From Ptiloglossa arizonensis (Eukaryota > Arthropoda > Insecta > Hymenoptera > Colletidae), in NCBI RefSeq assembly GCF_051014685.1, contig NW_027478908.1, forward strand, positions 62,001 to 126,000: a DNA stretch of 64,000 nt. Reading direction: 5' to 3'. A program made the translations under genes and the position numbers. Shown here piece by piece: positions 58,851 through 64,000 of the stretch; the stretch's first letter is position 1, and each line of letters begins with the position of its first letter. The notes under the pieces are model-generated. The model was not told the origin of the DNA, did not search any database, and saw only the letters and a program-made list of their open reading frames with translations.

Positions 58851-61800
58851 ATTCTGGTTAAGCGTCTGGAGCAGCAGAATTGTGAAAAATTTTTTGCCTT
58901 CTCTACCATTTCTTAGCTTCAAATTCCCATATCACGCGAACGGATTGACCTAACCCAAAAATTCCTATTGCATTTGAAAGAAGAAACTCGCCCGATTACA
59001 AGGCTATGTGTATTTTTCCCCTAGGCCATTCTGGTTAAGCGATTGGAGCAGCAGAATTGCGAAAAATTTGTTCTCTTCTCAACCTTTTCTTAGCTTCAAA
59101 CTCCCATATCTCGCGAACGCATTGACCTAACCCAAAAATTCCTATTGCATTTGAAAGTAGGAACACGACCGATTACAACGGTACGTGTATTTTTCCCCTA
59201 GGCCATTCTGGTTAAGCGTTTGGAGCAGCAGAATTGCGAAAAATTTGTTGTCTTGTCAACCATTTCTTAGCTTCAAAGTCCCATATCTCGCGAACGGATC
59301 GACCTAACCCAAAAATTCCTATTGCATCTGAAAGTAGAAACTCGCCCGATTACAACGGTATGTGTATTTTTTCCCTAGTCCATTCTGGTTAATCGTTTGG
59401 AGCAGCAGAATTGCGAAAAATTCTGTGCCTTCTCAACCATTTCTTGGCTTCAAACTCCCATATCTCGCGAACGGATTGACCTAACCCAAAAATTCCTATT
59501 GCATCTGAAAGTAGAATCTCGCCCGATTACAACGGTATGCGTATTTTTTCCCTAGGCCATTCTGGTTAAGCGTTTGGAACAACAGAATTGCGAAAAATTT
59601 GTTCTCTTCTCAACCATTTCTTAGCTTCAAATTCCCATATCACGCGAACGGATTGACCTAACCCAAAAATTCCTATTGCATTTGAAAGAAGAAACTCGCC
59701 CGATTACAAGGCTACGTGTATTTTTCCCGTGGGCCATTCTGGTTAAGCGATTGGAGCAGCAGAAGTGCGAAAAATTTGTTGTCTTGTCAACCATTTCTTA
59801 GCTTCAAACTCCCATATCTCGCGAACGCATTGACATAACCCAAAAATTCCTATTGCATTTGAAAGTAGGAACACGACCGATTACAACGGTACGTGTATTT
59901 TTCCCCTAGGCCATTCTGGTTAAGCGTTTGGAGCAGCAGTATTGCGAAAAATTTTTTGCCTTCTCAACCATTTCTTGTCTTCAAACTCCCATATCTCGCG
60001 AACGGATTGACCTAATCCAAAAATTCCTGTTGCATCTGAAAGTAGAAACTCGCCCGATTACAACGGTATGTGTATTTTTTCCGTAGGCCATTCTGGTTAA
60101 GCGTTTGGAGCAGCAGAATTGCGAAAAATTTTGTGCCTTCTCCACCATTTCTTGGCTTCAAAGTCCCATATCTCGCGAACGGATTGACCTAACCCAAAAA
60201 TTCCTGTTGCTTCTGAAAGTAGAAACTCGCCCGATTACAACGGTATGTGTATTTTTTCCCTAGGCCATTCTGGTTAAGCGATTGGAGCAGCAGAAGTGCG
60301 AAAAATTTTTTGTCTTCTCAACCATTTCTTGTCTTCAAACTCCCATATCTCGCGAACGGATTGACCTAACCCAAAAATTCCTATGGCATCTGAAAGTAGA
60401 AACTCCCCGGATTACAACGGTATGTTTATTTTTTCCCTAGGCAATTCTGGTTAAGCGTCTGGAGCAGCAGATTTGCGAAAAATTTTTTGCCTTCTCAACC
60501 ATTTCTTGGCTTCAAACTCCCATATCTCGCGAACGGATTGACCTACCCCAAAAATTCCTGTTACTTCTGAAAGTAGAAACTCGCCCGATTACAACGGTAT
60601 GTGTATTTTTTCCTTAGGCCATTCTGGTTAAGCGTTTGGAGCAGCAGAATTGCGAAAAATTTTTTGTCCTCTCAACCATTTCTTGTCTTCAAACTCCCAT
60701 ATCTCGCGAACGGATTGACCTAACCCAAAAATTCCTATTGTAACTGAAAGTAGAAACTCGCCCGATTACAACGGTCTGTGTATTTTTCCTTAGGCCATTC
60801 TGGTTAAGCGTTTGGAGCAGTAGAATTGTGAAAAATTTTTTGTCTTCTCAACCATTTCTTGTCTTCAAACTCCCATATCTCGCGAACGGATTGACCTAAC
60901 CCAAAAATTCCTATTGTAACTGAAAGTAGAAACTCGCCCGATTACAACGGTCTGTGTATTTTTCCTTAGGCCATTCTGGTTAAGCGTCTGGAGCAGCAGA
61001 ATTGTGAAAAATTTTTTGCCTCCTCTACCATTTCTTGGCTTCAAACTCCCATATCTCGCGAACGGGTTGACCTAACCCAAAAATTCCTATTGCATTTGAA
61101 AGTAGAAACTCGCCCGAATACAACGGTACGTGTATTTTTCCCCTAGGCCATTCTGGTTAAGCGATTGGAGCAGCAGAAGTGCGAAAAATTTGTTGTCTTG
61201 TCAACCATTTCTTAGCTTCAAACTCCCATATCTCGCGAACGGATTGTCCTAACCCAAAAATTCTTATTGCATCTGAAAGTAGAAACTCGCCCGATTACAA
61301 CGGTATATGTATTTTTTCCCTAGGCCATTCTGGTTAAGCGATTGGAGCAGCAGAATTGTGAAAAATTTTTTGCCTTCTCTACCATTTCTTGGCTTCAAAC
61401 TCCCCTATCTCGCAAACGGATTGACCTAACCCCAAAATTCCTATTGCATTTGAAAGTAGAAACTCGCCCGATTACAACGGGACGTGTATTTTTCCCCTAG
61501 GCCATTCTGGTTAAGCGATTGGAGCAGCAGAAGTGCGAAAAATTTGTTGTCTTGTAAACCATTTCTTAGCTTCAAAGTCCCATATCTCGCGAACGGATTG
61601 ACCAAACCCAAAAATTCCTTCTGCGTCTGGAAGTAGAAACTCGCCCGATTACAAAGGTATGTGTATTTTTTGCCTAGGCCATTCTCGTTAAGGATTTGGA
61701 GCAGCAGAATTGCGAAAAATTTGTTCTCTTCTCAACCATTTCTTAGCTTCAAACTCCCATATCTCGCGAACGCATTGACCTTACCAAAAAATTCCTATTG

Positions 61801-64000
61801 CATCTGAAAGTAGAAACTCGCCCGATTACAACGGTACGTGTATTTTTCCCCTAGGCCATTCTCGTTAAGCGATTGGAACAGCAGAATTGTCAAAATTTTG
61901 TGCCTTCTCTAACATTTTTTGGCTTCAAACTCCCATATCTCGCGAACGGATTGACCTAACCCAAAAATTCCTGTTGCTTCTGAAAGTAGAAACTCGCCCG
62001 ATTACAACGGTGTGTGTATCTTTTCCTAGGCCATTCTGGTTAAGCGTTTGGAGCAGCAGAATTGCGAAAAATTTTTTTCCTTCTCAACCATTTCTTGTCT
62101 TCAAACTCCCATATCTCGCGAACGGATTGACCTAACCCAAAAATTCCTATTGCAACTGAAAGTAGAAACTCGCCCGATTACAACGGTATGTGTATTCTTT
62201 CCCTAGGCCATTCTGGTTAAGCGTTTGGAGCAGCAGAATTGTCAAAATTTTGTGCCTTCTCTAACATTTTTTGGCTTCAAACTCCCATATCTCGCGAACG
62301 GATTGACCTAACCCAAAAATTCCTATTGCATCTGAAAGTAGAAACTCGCCCGATTACAAGGGTACGTGTATTATTCCCCTAGGCCATTCTGGTCAAGCGT
62401 TTGGAGCAGCAGAATTGCGAAAAATTTGTACTCTTCTCAACCATTTCTTAGCTTCAAATTTCCATATCTCGCGAACGGATTGACCTAATCCAAAAATTCC
62501 TATTGCATCTGAAAGAAGAAACTCGCCCGATTACAACGGTATGTGTATTTTTTCCCTAGGCCATTCTGGTTAAGCGTTTGGAGCAGCAGAATTGCGAAAA
62601 ATTTGTTCTCTTCTCAACCATTTCTTAGCTTCAAACTCCCATATCTCGCGAACGGATAGACCTAACCCAAAAATTCCTATTCCATTTGAAAGTAGAAACT
62701 CGCCCGATTACAACGGTACGTGTATTTTTCCCCTAGGCCATTCTCGTTAAGCGATTGGAACAGCAGAATTGCGAAAAATTTTTTGCCTTCTCAACCATTT
62801 CTTAGAATCAAACTCCCATATCTCGCGAACGGATTGACCTAACCCAAAAATTCCTATTGTATCTGAAAGTAGAAACTCGCCCGATTACAACAGTATGTGT
62901 ATTTTTTCTCTAGGCCATTCTGGTTAAGCGTCTGGAGCAGCAGAATTGTGAAAAATTTTTTGCCTTCTCTAGCATTTCTTGGCTTCAAACTCCAATATCT
63001 CGCGAACGGATTGACCTAACCCAAAAATTCCTATTGCATTTGAAAGTAGGAACACGACCGATTACAACGGTACGTGTATTTTTCCCCTAGGCCATTCTGG
63101 TTAAGCGATTGGAGCAGCAGAATTGCGAAAAATTTGTTGTCTTCTCAACCATTTCTTAGCTTCAAACACCCATATCTCGCGTACGGATTGACCTAACCCA
63201 AAAATTCCTATTGCATCTGAAAGTAGAAACTCGCCCGATTAGAACGGTATGTGTATTTTTTCCCTAGGACATTCTGGTTAAGCGTTTGGAGCTGCAGAAT
63301 TGCGAAAAATTTTTTGCCTTCTCAACCATTTCTTGGCTTCAAACTCCCATATCTCGGGAACGGATTGACCTAACCCAAAAATTCCTATTGTAACTGAAAG
63401 TAGAAACTCGCCCGATTACAACGGTATGTATACTTTTTCCCTAGGACATTCTGGTTAAGCGTTTGGAGCAGCCGAATTGCGAAAAATTTTTTGCCTTCTC
63501 AACCATTTCTTGGCTTCAAACTCCCATATCTCGCGAACGGATTGACCTAACCCAAAAATTCCTGTTGCTTCTGAAAGTAGAAACTCGCCCGATTACAACG
63601 GTATGTGGATTTTTTCCTTAGGCCATTCCGGATAAGCGTTTGGAGCAGCAGAATTGCGAAAAATTTTTTGCCTTCTCAACCATTTCTTGTCTTCAAAGTC
63701 CCATATCTCGCGAACGGATTGACCAAACCCAAAAATTCCTTCTGCGTCTGGAAGTAGAAACTCGCCCGATTACAACGGTATGCGTATTGTTTCCCTAGGC
63801 CATTCTGGTTAAGCGTCTGGAGCAGCAGAATTGCGAAAAATTTTTTTCCTTCTCAACCATTTCTTGTCTTCAAACTCCCATATCTCGCGAACGGATTGAC
63901 CTAACCCAAAAATTCCTATTGCATCCGAAAGTAGAAACTCGCCCGATTACAACGGTATGTGTATTTTTTCCTAGGCCATTCTGGTTAAGCGTTTGGAGCA
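58851..64000 (+). repeat. Divergent monomers, probable array margin
   Basis: About 29 monomers continue in phase and orientation but show many changes not seen elsewhere: CCTTTTCTTAGC (59084), GAACGCATTG, GGAACACGACCG (59158, 59876, 63049), CTAGTCC, CCCGTGGG, TTACTTCTG, GATTGTCC, CCTTCTGCGTCTGGAAG (near 61620 and 63738), TGTCAAAATTTTG (near 61887 and 62249), CTCGTTAAG, and CTCGGGAACGG. No HOR longer than two or three monomers was found. Higher divergence at one side of an array is the usual sign of an edge where homogenising exchange is rarer. The window ends before any flank. Confidence 0.8.

Larger units (their letters stand above)
1..64000 (+). repeat. Satellite DNA array, 177-bp monomer, fills the window
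   Basis: The same unit recurs head to tail from the first base to the last. Successive monomer starts fall at 1, 178, 355, 532, 709 and so on, giving a 177-bp period and about 361 copies. Every copy carries the same ordered landmarks: a TCGCGA core, an AAAAATTCC block, CTCGCCCG, a T-rich tract before CCTAGG, GGAGCAGCAG, and an A5T5-6 tract. Most copies differ from each other by a few substitutions. Length exceptions are 175, 176 or 178 bp from one- or two-base indels. No inverted monomer and no insertion of unrelated DNA was seen. Long satellite arrays of this unit size are typical of eukaryotic (peri)centromeric heterochromatin. That location is inferred, since the window reaches no flank. 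Confidence 0.98.

Noticed and set aside
4461..62135. About 47 open frames of 60-111 codons on both strands with near-identical peptides
   Set aside because: They all lie within the tandem repeat, overlap on opposite strands, start and stop at the same monomer landmarks, and arise only because the unit is a multiple of three. Length is set by loss of one stop. No ribosome-binding, promoter or domain signal accompanies them.
1..64000. CRISPR array
   Set aside because: The period is regular, but there is no repeat/spacer division. All 177 bp are repeated, and no unique spacers exist.
1..64000. Repeat domain of a giant bacterial or surface protein gene
   Set aside because: The best frame has a stop in nearly every monomer, and single-base indels shift the frame many times.
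1..64000. Transposable element, terminal inverted repeats or target-site duplications within the array
   Set aside because: No interruption of the 177-bp phase other than one- or two-base indels and whole-monomer gains or losses was found.

Overview
The whole 64-kb window is one uninterrupted tandem array of a satellite DNA. The basic monomer is 177 bp, so about 361 copies fit here, all in the same orientation. I found no protein-coding gene, RNA gene, transposon, CRISPR array or unique sequence. A consensus-like monomer is about 42% G+C. An array of this length, with a near-nucleosomal unit and nested higher-order repeats (HORs), points to eukaryotic constitutive heterochromatin, probably centromeric or pericentromeric. 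The species cannot be named from the sequence. CpG is not depleted (8 CpGs per monomer against about 7.5 expected from composition), which weakly favours an invertebrate-like genome without heavy germline CpG methylation.

Layout. 1-4245 is a homogenised 5-monomer (884 bp) and 9-monomer (1592 bp) HOR zone. 4246-8845 holds a six-monomer cassette and a 12-monomer (2123 bp) tandem duplication. 8846-15211 returns to 884-type units with two further copies of the cassette 2830 bp (16 monomers) apart. 15212-29716 is a mosaic of mixed monomer types, with displaced duplications (offsets about 885, 2655-2832 and 6369 bp) and one 884-type island at 17864-19808. 29717-35380 holds a 14-monomer (2478 bp) duplication followed by 885-bp duplications. 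35381-39704 holds an 885-bp tandem pair and its flanks. 39705-45138 is a 16-monomer (2832 bp) duplication. 46352-55455 is a 17-monomer (about 3007 bp) HOR in three nearly identical copies. 55456-58850 contains a 1592-bp-offset duplication. From about 58850 to the right end, monomers carry many private mutations and show no long HOR, as expected near an array edge.

The main biological signals lie inside the monomer. A conserved 17-bp segment resembles the CENP-B box on the minus strand (12 of 17 consensus positions, 13 of 17 in a recurrent variant). A short inverted repeat with an 18-nt loop is converted to a perfect 8-bp stem by linked, compensating changes in one subfamily. Regularly spaced A/T tracts are also present. 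The unit is exactly 3 x 59 codons and has only one stop per monomer in one frame on each strand, which produces all the 60-111 residue open frames. I treat these as by-products of the repeat, not genes.

Monomer boundaries, copy offsets and differences were counted by eye, so HOR edges are approximate to a few tens of bases.
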